64,000 nt of DNA from Agarilytica sp045430305 (GCA_045430305.1 JAILXW010000001.1:930001-994000), one strand, 5' to 3'. Counted from the first letter of the stretch, positions 28,441 through 36,915 are shown. The notes: generated from the letters alone by a model not told the origin. Made by a program: numbers and translations.

Positions 28441-29534
28441 TTTTCGCCTTGCACCAGATCATCATCCATACTTTGGCCAATCAGACCATCCTTCAACGCC
28501 GTCACGTTAAAGCCTTCTTTCCCTAACAGGTAGGCCGCAGCGGAACTACGCCGACCCGTATCACAGTAAAAAATATGCGGCTTTTCCTCAGCCAACAATC
28601 GTTTTTTAATACTCAACAATGAAAGTGGTATATTCGCCGAATAGGCAAGGTGCCCCGCAGCATATTCATCTTCCGTACGCACGTCGACGTATATAGGGGG
28701 TTCAATAAGGCCCCCAATTTCAGCTTTCGATATTTCATCTACCGCTGGATTTTGTAAAAGTAAAAGAAAATCGCTCTTTTCCAAACGCATCAAAATGCCA
28801 CTGCTCTTCATCGTTACAGTGGCATTGCGAACAGCCTCATTCACCAAGGCATCTTCACCGAAGCATCGACCGGGGCCTATTTCTGCGAGCAATTCTGGGC
28901 GAGCATTCTCTTCGTCGATTACCGTTACTTTAGCATCGCCACTTTTTATAAAGTAGCAACAATCACCCATTTCACCCTGACGAATAATGACCTCGCCCTC
29001 TTCTACCACCATGGGTGTTAACCGAGAAAATATCTGCTCGGCATTTACCGGGGGCGCTTTAAGAAATAGATTAGAGTTTAAAACGGTTTGCATCCATTCG
29101 ATATCTTCGTCGTATTCTCGCACCGTAGACAATTCAGAAAGCAGATAATCGGCAATTTGCGACCAGCTCAAGGTGCGGTCTACGCGGTCACTATCGATAC
29201 GAAGAATGGTGCAGTCTGTGAGCGCGAGACAACGCGCCATGCGTGGTTGATGATGTGCGAGAGGCAAGCAGGTATCTTGAGATTGTATGTCTAGTTCACG
29301 ACCATTAGGCCACTGCAAGCGAGCCTCGCCACTTTGCAAATAGATATGCTGATGATCGTATGCGCCATCTTCAAAAATAACCTCACCAGCAAACACCGTT
29401 TGCACAGCCGCCTGCCTGAACAAATCTTCCAAAAAACTTGGGCGCAGCGACTTTAGCGGAACGAGCGTACTAGCGGTATCGATCGCATCGAGTACCAACT
29501 TTCCGTAAGAGTTTGATAAAACTTCAAATGTCAT
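28401..29534 (-). CDS. Cyclic-nucleotide-binding and rhodanese fusion protein
   Basis: 377 residues. Two cNMP-binding barrels are visible: a first, degenerate one (about 30-130; AGEVIFEDGAYDHQHIYLQSGEA) and a second, better one (about 150-265; EGEVIIRQGEMGDCCYFIKSGDA, then FGEDALVNEAVRNATV). A rhodanese domain follows (about 278-365) with catalytic Cys324 in YCDTGRRS. There is no DNA-binding domain, so it is not a CRP-type regulator. It may couple second-messenger binding to sulfur transfer or act as a sensor (inference). It overlaps the 3' end of the convergent DUF1853 gene. Confidence 0.88.
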   Translation of the reverse strand: MTFEVLSNSYGKLVLDAIDTASTLVPLKSLRPSFLEDLFRQAAVQTVFAGEVIFEDGAYDHQHIYLQSGEARLQWPNGRELDIQSQDTCLPLAHHQPRMARCLALTDCTILRIDSDRVDRTLSWSQIADYLLSELSTVREYDEDIEWMQTVLNSNLFLKAPPVNAEQIFSRLTPMVVEEGEVIIRQGEMGDCCYFIKSGDAKVTVIDEENARPELLAEIGPGRCFGEDALVNEAVRNATVTMKSSGILMRLEKSDFLLLLQNPAVDEISKAEIGGLIEPPIYVDVRTEDEYAAGHLAYSANIPLSLLSIKKRLLAEEKPHIFYCDTGRRSSAAAYLLGKEGFNVTALKDGLIGQSMDDDLVQGENYILRNGELISGQ

Positions 29535-29664
29535 GTCGTATTAGAAACCAACCAATTGCTATCTGCATTATAGCGCTTGCTCACTCGCTCGCGGTTAAAA
29601 TCGATTGCGACAAACACCCTGACGCGTGTTTACCCCTGACACCTAAAACAAGGCGACCTATTGT

Positions 29665-30693
29665 TTAGTGAGCCATGAATGACAGCCCTTGGCCTCGACG
29701 CCCCTGTAACCCACCAGAATGCACCACAACCACGTTAGACCCCGGAGCAAAAGATCGTCGTTGTACAAGATCCATTACCGCAAACATCGTTTTAGAAGTA
29801 TACACTGGATCAAGCAGTAACCCCTCTTCGCCACACCCGTCTTTATCAGCGCTCATCTCAGCTTCAAACTGAACTAAAAAGTCACGCAGATCCGCTGGAA
29901 ATTTTGCATACCCCCCAAAATGATATCCATCTTGCAGGCGCCAACACGCTGCTGTAGAGCCTAATAGCGTGAGCGTTTCAGCAACATCTTTTTGTAAGCC
30001 CTCAAGGTTCTTGAGTACAGGTATACCGATACATTGTGTCGCTACTGAGCCGACTTGACCTAGCGTTTCAAACCCGTAAGCCAAACCTGCTAATGACGTG
30101 CCTGTACCACAAGCGTGCACCACAGCAGATGGGCCATGTACGTTTTGTTCGTTGAGTTTGCCCATAATCGCACCCGCCATGGCGGTGCAGCCTTGTGCCC
30201 CCAAAACGCCTCCGCCACCTTCGGGCACATAGGTGTGCTCGCCAAAATCACGCGCTAGGGCACACTTAAAATCACGCGAGTTTTTTTCCCTGTAAAGTGA
30301 TCTTGTAACGAAGTGCAACTGCATGCCCATCTTTTCTACATCGTGTAAAGTGGCACTTAGCTGTTGCGGCCTTTCGCCGCGTACAATACCAATGGTTTGT
30401 ATTCCCATTGCCTTGCCCACAGCCGCCAACGCGTACAAATGATTAGAGTAAGCGCCGCCAAAGCTCAGTATCGGCAGCTCTTTGTGTTGTGATTTTTGTG
30501 TTTTTATATGATGGCGCAAATGGCCGTGTAACTTGTATATTTTATTGCCGCCAATATAGGGGTCGAGCAAATCGTCGCGCTTAATAAAAACTCGCACGTC
30601 AAATGCTTGAAGCGGCTCAAGAAATATTTCCTGCAGTGGTGCAAGCGCGGCAATTGTGGCGAGATCTTTCTCCCACCAATGGGAAGGTAACAC
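29665..30693 (-). CDS. PLP enzyme of the ACC deaminase / D-cysteine desulfhydrase family
   Basis: 342 residues, fold-type II. The PLP lysine is Lys51 in YIGGNKIYKL, after IKRDDLLDP; GGAYSNHLYALAA is the substrate loop and CGTGTSLAGLAYG the phosphate-binding loop. In this family most bacterial members act on D-cysteine, giving pyruvate, sulfide and ammonia; true ACC deaminase activity depends on a few active-site residues I cannot judge reliably. Cytoplasmic. It is followed by the cNMP/rhodanese gene on the same strand, which may hint at sulfur metabolism (inference). Confidence 0.87.
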   Translation of the reverse strand: MLPSHWWEKDLATIAALAPLQEIFLEPLQAFDVRVFIKRDDLLDPYIGGNKIYKLHGHLRHHIKTQKSQHKELPILSFGGAYSNHLYALAAVGKAMGIQTIGIVRGERPQQLSATLHDVEKMGMQLHFVTRSLYREKNSRDFKCALARDFGEHTYVPEGGGGVLGAQGCTAMAGAIMGKLNEQNVHGPSAVVHACGTGTSLAGLAYGFETLGQVGSVATQCIGIPVLKNLEGLQKDVAETLTLLGSTAACWRLQDGYHFGGYAKFPADLRDFLVQFEAEMSADKDGCGEEGLLLDPVYTSKTMFAVMDLVQRRSFAPGSNVVVVHSGGLQGRRGQGLSFMAH

Positions 30694-30746
30694 GGCTTTC
30701 TCGGTTGCGAATGAGGCTCAGAAGTTATATTTGGGGAAGCGTGAAA

Positions 30747-32108
30747 TTATTGACTGCCTGCGATTTTAAGTCGAGGGGCTCCGTTGCTACGATGCTGATG
30801 GCAACAATCAGATTCGCCGACGATAAAATCCGCCGGACTTTCGATTCGGCCAATATTTTCACCGCAGATATTGCCAGATCCATCCACCGACTGGCAAATA
30901 GGAACATGGTAATGCTCTAACCACTCATTGTAATGCTGCTCACTAACACCGCATTTACCCGCGACATAACGTGTGGGGCTATCGATAAAACTAGCGATAT
31001 CACTCATAGGAACAGTAATGTGCCCTGCCCCCGGCTGGTAACTAACAAAACTAATGCCCTTTTCAATTAGCTGAGCGAGCAAGTGATCGCCACTGTTTTG
31101 AATAAGCATTTCATTTTCTTTGCGTAGACGCTCCGTTTCTTCAAGTAATTTTGCTTCTTGTTCATTGCGATAAAGTATTTCAACTTCACGCATTTGCAAT
31201 AGCTCATTCAACTCTTTTGTTTCTGACTCAAGCGTCGCATGTAATTCTATTTCATGGCTATGCTTTAATTCGTCTAACTGGTCGTGGTCAACTGTCTCGG
31301 CCTGCTCAAGCTTAACCTCAAAGTATTCTCTCAAACCTTGGATTTTTTGTGCTTGACCATCAATAGTTTCTTTCAACGCTTCATTTCTATCTCGCGCTTC
31401 ATCCAAAAGGCTTTTTTGTTGATCCATCATTAGGCGGTATTCGTCAATCCGCGCGTTATACTGCTGTTTAAGCTCTAGAATCGATTGCTGTTGCTGCTGC
31501 AAAAGTGTCTGTGTTTTTAGCCTTTGCTCGCGAATAGTTTGCGCCATGTGGTCGCGAAGTTCTTTATCAAAATCTTTGCGCAATTTGTTAGAAAGCGTTT
31601 GCTCCAAAAGTTTACGAGATTTAGCTTCCTCTTCTTGCTGGCGCACAACCTCAGGGTCTGCCTCGTGGAACTGAATAGAGATACGATTGCGCTTCACCGC
31701 TTCTACTAGCGATTTTAATTCACGTTTGGTTTTAAGGTCTGGGTTCCATAAAAACTGTGACATGTGCTTGATGGGGCACTGGCTCGCACATACAAACCCG
31801 ATTGGTCCATTACCCAAGTCGAGGCCCTTGCGAGCATGTAGTGCAAGCTGAAAAAGCGGTACCGATGTGCTTTGATCAATGAAGCCTCGAGAATCAAATT
31901 TCACCATAAAAAAGACTGCATTCACGATTTGATAGCGCGAATTCATTTCAACGTAGGTCGCTGGCAACTCTCGATTCGCCATATCTGGCGCTGGCACGTA
32001 AGCATCTAGCATTGCCTCGTATTCGCAATAATTCAGCTCTCGGCTAAGTTCACGGTCTTTCGAGAAAATGAATACGGCGCTGGCCAAATCGTTGTCGTTG
32101 TAGATCAC
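30747..32108 (-). CDS. Coiled-coil protein with Cys/His-rich C-terminus, function unknown
   Basis: 453 residues starting at GTG 32108 (AAGG 8 bases upstream). The N-terminal about 130 residues are globular (CASQCPIKHMSQFLWNPD). A long Glu/Gln/Lys-rich coiled coil follows (about 135-345). The C-terminus (about 355-450) has conserved-looking Cys and His residues (AGKCGVSEQHYNEWLEH, PICQ, NICGEN, DCCHQH) that could bind a metal. Similar proteins in Pseudomonas are, as I recall, loosely labelled as chromosome-partitioning proteins, but I see no ParA ATPase motif. Possibly cotranscribed with the PLP enzyme 53 bases downstream. Confidence 0.7.
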   Translation of the reverse strand: MIYNDNDLASAVFIFSKDRELSRELNYCEYEAMLDAYVPAPDMANRELPATYVEMNSRYQIVNAVFFMVKFDSRGFIDQSTSVPLFQLALHARKGLDLGNGPIGFVCASQCPIKHMSQFLWNPDLKTKRELKSLVEAVKRNRISIQFHEADPEVVRQQEEEAKSRKLLEQTLSNKLRKDFDKELRDHMAQTIREQRLKTQTLLQQQQQSILELKQQYNARIDEYRLMMDQQKSLLDEARDRNEALKETIDGQAQKIQGLREYFEVKLEQAETVDHDQLDELKHSHEIELHATLESETKELNELLQMREVEILYRNEQEAKLLEETERLRKENEMLIQNSGDHLLAQLIEKGISFVSYQPGAGHITVPMSDIASFIDSPTRYVAGKCGVSEQHYNEWLEHYHVPICQSVDGSGNICGENIGRIESPADFIVGESDCCHQHRSNGAPRLKIAGSQ

Positions 32109-32473
32109 ATCACTGCCTTTACTAGGGTATATACCTTTAAGTTTAGCTTCCCTTTTAGAAGGGTTTTTGAAAAATTAACGTCCAAATTAGTATGGCCGAG
32201 CCACAAAAAGAAAAATGTGAACCTGTCGTGGCCTGTTAGACGATTTAACTATAGAGTTTGGTCAAATATGAGTGATAGCGCACAATTATACGGCGTTTTT
32301 AGCGCCATTTCGAAATATTTATAAGAATTCGATATATAACTTAAGACAAAACTCAACCCTGTACACAGGCCTTAGCGCGAATAAACCCTGTTCAATTTAG
32401 AGCTGGTAAATGTGCGAGAACCAAGAGGCATTAATTAAAGCGGGAGGGAGGGGAAAGAAAAGGTTCTGCTATA

Positions 32474-32534
32474 GCGAGTAGCAATTTAGCTAGTAGCAAT
32501 GTTCGCTAGCAGTAATCGAGTTAATAGTAATGTG
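32474..32534. repeat. Degenerate 15-16-bp tandem repeat, four units
   Basis: Units at 32474-32488, 32489-32504, 32505-32519 and 32520-32534 share the pattern G-C/T-TAGTAGCAAT with drift (for example gctagtagcaatgttc and gctagcagtaatcga). It is non-coding and ends 25 bases past the stop of the small minus-strand ORF. Confidence 0.6.
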
Positions 32535-32558
32535 TAGAAACGGACAACCGACACCGCG

Positions 32559-32678
32559 CTATACGCTGGCGCAATCGTCCACTTCGCTTAAAACTTCACT
32601 TTCATCGCTGTCTGCGTAGCCGTATTCCGATGACGACAGTAATGACATTTCCAATAGTTCTTCTAAATAATCTTGCAT
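32559..32678 (-). CDS. Candidate 39-residue acidic small protein
   Basis: An ORF too short for usual gene finders runs from ATG 32678 to TAG 32559. AGG stands at suitable spacing upstream. The product is strongly acidic and Ser/Glu/Asp-rich, beginning MQDYLEELLEMSLLSSSEYG and ending DDCASV with a single Cys near the end. It stands alone in a 964-bp gap. It could be a small regulatory protein or a modified-peptide precursor, but no partner enzyme is encoded nearby. No homolog is known to me. Confidence 0.4.
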   Translation of the reverse strand: MQDYLEELLEMSLLSSSEYGYADSDESEVLSEVDDCASV

Positions 32679-33072
32679 AACGCCTAACCTATTCGTTTTT
32701 ACCTAGTTGTTCAAACCTAGTTGTTTAAACCTGCTTTTTTATTAGCGGGTGTGTTTTGATTGTTCTGGTGGCGATTTACGTTTACCTGATGCTTATTCAC
32801 CAAGTTTCCGCAATACTTCTGCACCGGGGTTACATGCTATTCCCTCAATATGACAATTGTTTGACAATAGCAGTGTAGTTTATGAGACCCACGTATGATC
32901 AATCAGTTCTAATAAACTTATCGAGTTTAACGACAATACGATTTACGTCGCGCCATAGTGTTTACCCCTACGCTTATAAGCTAAACTACGCGCCGCATTT
33001 AACCCCTCAATTCTCGACACCGTAGCAAGAAACCCGAACGGTAAAAGTAACTCATATCAAGTAGGAGCAAGA

Positions 33073-34575
33073 ATGTCTGTAAAATCCGTTGGCGAAGCCT
33101 TTAAACTCAATCTTCAATCAGCCCCTTCTCGCCCCTTTTTACACGGCCCAACAGGTGAAAGCTGGACTCGCCAAGAATTTCACGCGCTAGCAGATAACAT
33201 TGCAAAAATGCTGTGGTCACAGGGCGCACGGCAAGGCGAGCGGGTAACCGCCGTCGTTGAGAAAACACCTCAAGCTTTTGCCGTATATCTAGCCTGCCAA
33301 TACGTCGGGTATGTATACCACCCCGCCAATATCGGCTACACCGATGCAGAATTAAGCTTCTTAATTGGCGATGCAAAACCCAAGGTAGTGATCTGCGACC
33401 CATCTAGAAAAGAAGGCTTCGCCAAATTCTGCGACGCCACCCTGCTTACCCTAGATGCCAAGGGAGAAGGCAGCTTATTGGCTTTTGAGCAGAACGCCGA
33501 GCCCTACGACGATTACCAAGCAAATGCAGATGACTGGGCCGCTCTTCTTTACACCTCTGGCACCACCGGCAAACCCAAAGGCGCAATGTTGAGCCAAAAC
33601 AACCTGCTTTCTAATGCCCTGACGCTACTAGACGCGTGGAAGATAAGTGACCAAGACCGCTTACTTCACATATTGCCAATATTCCATACCCACGGGCTTT
33701 TCGTTGCGGGCAATACTTCGCTCTGTTCTGGCTGTGAAATCCTTTGGGAAAACCAGTTTAATCTCGACCGCGTATTCGAACGCCTCACCAATGCCACCAC
33801 GTTTATGGCGGTACCAACGCATTACGGTCGTATGCTCGCTGACGAGCGGCTAAACAAAAACGCGACCCAAAATATGCGCCTGTTTATTAGCGGGTCTGCA
33901 CCACTAGACGCAGTATCTTCTGACCTGTTTTTTGAAAAGACCGGCTTACGCGTACTCGAACGCTACGGTATGACAGAAACCAACATGCTAGTGTCTAACC
34001 CCTATGACGGAGACCGCATTGCAGGCTCAGTGGGTGTTCCACTTCCTGGAATCGCCCTGCGTATTCGCAAACACGACGGTGAACTTGCCGAGACTGGTGA
34101 AGTAGGCATTGTTGAAGTACAAGGCCCCAATGTTTGTAAAGGCTATCTTGGGCTAGAACAAAAGACAAAAGAAGCCTTTACCGATGATAACTACTTTATT
34201 ACAGGCGACCTTGGCAGGCTGAACGATGAGGGGTATCTAACCCTTCAAGGCCGCGAAAGCGACATGATTATTAGCGGTGGTTTTAACGTTTACCCTCGCG
34301 AAGTAGAAAATGCCCTACTCGATCAAGACGGCATTAAAGAAGCCGCCGTATTTGGCCTACCTCACCCAGACTTTGGTGAAGGCGTAACAGCAGCCGTTGT
34401 ACTAGAAGGCACTAGCATTGAAGCCGACAGCATTATCCAACAAGCAAAAGCCCTTCTCGCCGCTTATAAGGTGCCTAAGAAAGTGATTTTTATGGATGAG
34501 CTACCGAAGAATGCGATGGGGAAAGTGGATAGAAAGGGAATGAAGGCGGAGCATGCAGGCATGTATAAGGCCTAG
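33073..34575 (+). CDS. Malonyl-CoA synthetase-like acyl-CoA synthetase
   Basis: 500 residues of the ANL adenylating superfamily. The AMP-binding loop is TSGTTGKPKGAML (about 167-179), then ERYGMTETNMLVSNPYDG, TGDLGRLNDEGYL, and the catalytic Lys near the end in KNAMGKVDRK. The GMTETNMLVSNP region and overall length resemble MatB-type malonyl-CoA synthetases, which activate malonate with ATP and CoA. It stands alone, without malonate decarboxylase or transporter genes, so substrate identity is an inference. A strong ribosome site (AGGAGC) fixes the start. Confidence 0.85.
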   Translation: MSVKSVGEAFKLNLQSAPSRPFLHGPTGESWTRQEFHALADNIAKMLWSQGARQGERVTAVVEKTPQAFAVYLACQYVGYVYHPANIGYTDAELSFLIGDAKPKVVICDPSRKEGFAKFCDATLLTLDAKGEGSLLAFEQNAEPYDDYQANADDWAALLYTSGTTGKPKGAMLSQNNLLSNALTLLDAWKISDQDRLLHILPIFHTHGLFVAGNTSLCSGCEILWENQFNLDRVFERLTNATTFMAVPTHYGRMLADERLNKNATQNMRLFISGSAPLDAVSSDLFFEKTGLRVLERYGMTETNMLVSNPYDGDRIAGSVGVPLPGIALRIRKHDGELAETGEVGIVEVQGPNVCKGYLGLEQKTKEAFTDDNYFITGDLGRLNDEGYLTLQGRESDMIISGGFNVYPREVENALLDQDGIKEAAVFGLPHPDFGEGVTAAVVLEGTSIEADSIIQQAKALLAAYKVPKKVIFMDELPKNAMGKVDRKGMKAEHAGMYKA

Positions 34576-34691
34576 TGCGCTTTTAGCCCAACCTGCATGT
34601 CACACGCGTTTTTAACAGCGCAAGCCAAGGCAACGCGTAAAACGCTTCCCAGGTGCTCGCCCTCAACGATGGCTCCCACAGGTTCTACCTA

Positions 34692-34785
34692 CGCACAACT
34701 TTGTGCGAGCCGGGGCGCCTTCGGCGTGCTAATTCGTTCCAGACGAATTAGTGAACCCTCGTCTCGGCTTTAGTTTCTCACTAAA
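34692..34785. repeat. Cluster of four small inverted repeats, possible REP-like element
   Basis: In about 94 bases there are CGCACAA/TTGTGCG (34692-34707), CGCC/GGCG around TTC (34716-34726), the perfect CTAATTCGT/ACGAATTAG with a 5-base loop (34729-34751) and TTTAGT/ACTAAA (34769-34785). They lie in the gap after the acyl-CoA synthetase and just beyond the tRNA terminator. Such serial palindromes are typical of REP/BIME-type intergenic repeats; copy number elsewhere in the genome is unknown. Confidence 0.5.
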
Positions 34786-34814
34786 CCACATACACACCTA
34801 ACGAAAGCACAAAC

Positions 34815-34853
34815 AAAAAAGCCCCCACGCCTTTCGGCATGGGGGCTTTTTTG
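34815..34853 (-). terminator. Terminator of the tRNA operon
   Basis: GCCCCCA (34821-34827) pairs with TGGGGGC (34840-34846), with an inner GCC/GGC step and TTTC loop. A-run before and T-run after make it able to act in both directions. It is close behind the tRNA-Asp 3' end. Confidence 0.9.
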
Positions 34854-34859
34854 TTTGTA

Positions 34860-34936
34860 TGGCGACCCGGAAGGGACTTGAACCCTCGACCTCCGGCGTG
34901 ACAGGCCGGCATTCTAACCAACTGAACTACCGGGCC
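34860..34936 (-). tRNA. tRNA-Asp (anticodon GTC)
   Basis: 77 bases with a complete cloverleaf. The acceptor GGCCCGG pairs with CCGGGTC (one G-U), the D-arm has AGTTCAGTTGGTTAGA, the anticodon loop is CTGTCAC, the T-arm carries GGTTCAAGTCC, discriminator G, and CCA is encoded (34862-34860). Second gene of the tRNA operon. Confidence 0.97.
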
Positions 34937-34958
34937 GCGGTAGTACTCAACATGTGAT

Positions 34959-35034
34959 TGGTGGGTGGTACAGGGGTCGAACCTGTGACCTACGCCTTGT
35001 AAGGGCGCCGCTCTACCAACTGAGCTAACCACCC
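34959..35034 (-). tRNA. tRNA-Val (anticodon TAC)
   Basis: 76 bases with a complete cloverleaf. The acceptor GGGTGGT pairs with ACCACCC, anticodon loop CTTACAA, T-arm GGTTCGACC, discriminator A, and CCA encoded (34961-34959). First gene of the operon, 22 bases before tRNA-Asp; Val-Asp pairs are common in gammaproteobacteria. Confidence 0.97.
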
Positions 35035-35050
35035 TCGTTGAGAGCCGCGC

Positions 35051-35078
35051 ATTCTACCTTAAACGGCTTTCTTGTCAA
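35051..35078 (-). promoter_or_regulatory. Sigma70 promoter of the tRNA-Val/Asp operon
   Basis: Minus-strand TTGACA (35078-35073), a 16-base spacer and TAGAAT (35056-35051), followed by the GC-rich discriminator GCGCGGC. The -10 lies 16 bases before the mature tRNA-Val 5' end. A GC-rich discriminator is the hallmark of stringently controlled stable-RNA promoters. Confidence 0.85.
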
Positions 35079-35809
35079 CACTCTGGAAGCGCTTTTTTTA
35101 CTTTCGTTGCAAAGTGAATTGCAGCTCTAAGTATCGGATTCTATTAGAAAAAGTCTCAGCCAGACCACACAGCAACCAGATTAGCCCATGGAACACCTAA
35201 ATAGATAAGGTATTGGCCCAGCGTGTAGCACTATAAACCAGTGTTATAGCGGAAGAATAAGCACAGATGCAGCGCTGCCCACCCTCAAGCGAGGTAAAAA
35301 TTGAAAACCCTGCCCCCCATCTTCGTGAGATTTATAAAACCTAAACTGCCTTTATTTATACGAATAATGGATGAATTTTCTTTAAATTATTTTTTAAAAC
35401 AACTAAACGCCAAAATTATACCGCTACGCCCTACTTTAGTAGGTAGAGACCTTAGTACCAAACTGCACCGCACTCTACTACCAAGGTAGCATGCCGATTT
35501 TTATTAACATGTTATCTATATGCGTAAGCGCAGGCATCCACACAAAAAACGTCCTACTAAAGAAGGATGAAAACCGTGATTTATGTGAAATATTGCACAT
35601 AAATTATAAAAACAATATCGGTTTATATAGGTTTTCCGCAGTACCTTCGTCTAATGGTTTTATTTCCTTTGATATTTATGATTGCCATCGTGCATTTCAA
35701 TAAGCAGTTTGAAAAGTACCAAGGACAGCAACGAACATTCACGTAGTTAGAAAAATTAAGTTCGTGCTCAAACCAGGACTATCATCCAATTGAAACAGAC
35801 GAGAAAATA
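35079..35809. other. 731-bp gap between the tRNA promoter and the lipase gene
   Basis: AT-rich. Two short plus-strand ORFs (35301-35489 and 35491-35703) show no domain, and only the second has a possible ribosome site (AAGG 4 bases before ATG). A small palindrome cluster (CCTACT/AGTAGG near 35428-35441 and CTACC/GGTAG near 35478-35489) lies between them. I cannot support a gene here. The lipase promoter should be at the right end. Confidence 0.4.
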
Positions 35810-36502
35810 ATGAAAATAAACACACTCATCACAGCACTTTTCACTCTAGTAATTTCTAACTTTGCTTTCTCAGCATGCGTTGACAACGTCGTACTTGTTC
35901 ACGGCAATGCCGGTAGCTCAAGTGACTGGAATAACACATACAACAAACTCCGAGATGAAGGCTATTCAAGCAGTCAGATCTATCGCCCAAACTGGGGTTC
36001 AAGATCATGCCCTTCTTGTAACAACCACAGCGGATCTGAAGAAACGCCAGTAAAAAATGCCATCAACAGTGCGATTAGTAATTCTTGCACTGGCAAGATC
36101 GACGTGATCGGGCATTCAATGGGCGTAACACTCGCTGCGCAACAAATTATTAAATTAGGTAAAACCTCGAAAGTAGATGCATTTGTTGGTATCGCTGGCG
36201 CTTATCGCGGACTTTATTCTTGCGGCATATACCCCTGGAACGTTTGGAATTCTACATGTGGCAGCAATGGTCTTTCAGTTTCTAGCCCATTCTTAGATTG
36301 GTTATACGGAAAGAAAATAGCTAACCGTGTATATTCAATTAAAAGCTGGGCAGACCAAATCGTTTGTGGAACTGGTACGTGTTTAGTTAACGGAAAACAC
36401 TCAAGCCAGATTCAAGGTGAAAACAAAAGTTACACCTACAGCTACGGCCATTTTGGTTTGCAAGATTATACAACTTCTCGCCAATACTCTTTAATTAAAT
36501 AG
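35810..36502 (+). CDS. Secreted triacylglycerol lipase-like alpha/beta hydrolase
   Basis: 230 residues with a signal peptide cleaved near residue 22 (FAFSA-CVDN). LVHGNAGSSSDW is the oxyanion-hole region, GHSMG the nucleophile elbow with Ser103, ADQIV the likely catalytic Asp and the C-terminal GHFGLQ the His. It is a class 2 (LipA/EstA-like) small lipase. Nine or so cysteines in the mature part suggest several disulfides, consistent with an extracellular enzyme. No lipase foldase gene is adjacent. It has its own terminator (36513-36545). Confidence 0.87.
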   Translation: MKINTLITALFTLVISNFAFSACVDNVVLVHGNAGSSSDWNNTYNKLRDEGYSSSQIYRPNWGSRSCPSCNNHSGSEETPVKNAINSAISNSCTGKIDVIGHSMGVTLAAQQIIKLGKTSKVDAFVGIAGAYRGLYSCGIYPWNVWNSTCGSNGLSVSSPFLDWLYGKKIANRVYSIKSWADQIVCGTGTCLVNGKHSSQIQGENKSYTYSYGHFGLQDYTTSRQYSLIK

Positions 36503-36512
36503 CTTTACTCAA

Positions 36513-36545
36513 CCCTGTGACCTTATTTGGTCACAGGGCTTTTTG
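36513..36545 (+). terminator. Terminator of the lipase gene
   Basis: A perfect 10-base stem, CCCTGTGACC (36513-36522) with GGTCACAGGG (36529-36538), 6-base loop, followed by CTTTTT, 11 bases after the lipase stop. Confidence 0.92.
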
Positions 36546-36873
36546 CTAAATTATATTTTACGCGAACACTCTCTTTTAACAGTCAGCATACAGATTTCTT
36601 TGGGCCGAAAAAACTTCTCGAGGCAAAGAAACCAGACAACCCATACCCCGCAGGAAATAGACCTCTATCGACTAACTTGCTGACTAACCCGCAATGAAAA
36701 CAAACGTGCCCAATATAAAGCAGGTCTCCGCCCCCTACGAAATCTGTGAAGGGCCGGCTCTGCCAATGCCGAGGCAAGTCAAATATCTTAGCGCCACCGC
36801 GCATACGGCCAGAAAATCTAACTTAAACAAAGCTGACCTAAATCAAGCCCCCCCAAGCCCATACCACGTAAGC

Positions 36874-36887
36874 TTGACCCCGATCAT
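36874..36887 (+). promoter_or_regulatory. Possible ANR/FNR box near hemN
   Basis: TTGAC-CCCG-ATCAT matches 8 of 10 positions of the TTGAT-N4-ATCAA consensus. hemN is an established ANR/FNR target in Pseudomonas and relatives. However, a standard -41.5 position would put transcription start just past TTG 36916, so the geometry is poor. Confidence 0.25.
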
Positions 36888-36915
36888 TTACTTACCGGTA
36901 AGAAACGGACTAGCT

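Larger units (their letters stand above)
32109..33072. other. 964-bp gap upstream of the acyl-CoA synthetase gene
   Basis: The longest gap in the window. It holds a four-unit degenerate tandem repeat (32474-32534), a 39-codon acidic ORF on the minus strand (32559-32678) and, near its right end, the ribosome site (AGGAGC) of the synthetase gene. The remainder is AT-rich and shows no feature that I can name. Confidence 0.5.

Noticed and set aside
34781..35032. 83-codon minus-strand ORF
   Set aside because: It is a read-through translation of the tRNA-Val and tRNA-Asp genes and their terminator.
35301..35703. Two short consecutive ORFs before the lipase gene
   Set aside because: AT-rich region; no domain, and only the second has a weak ribosome site.
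36541..36693. ANR box upstream of ATG 36694
   Set aside because: No sequence resembling TTGAT-N4-ATCAA was found in this stretch.
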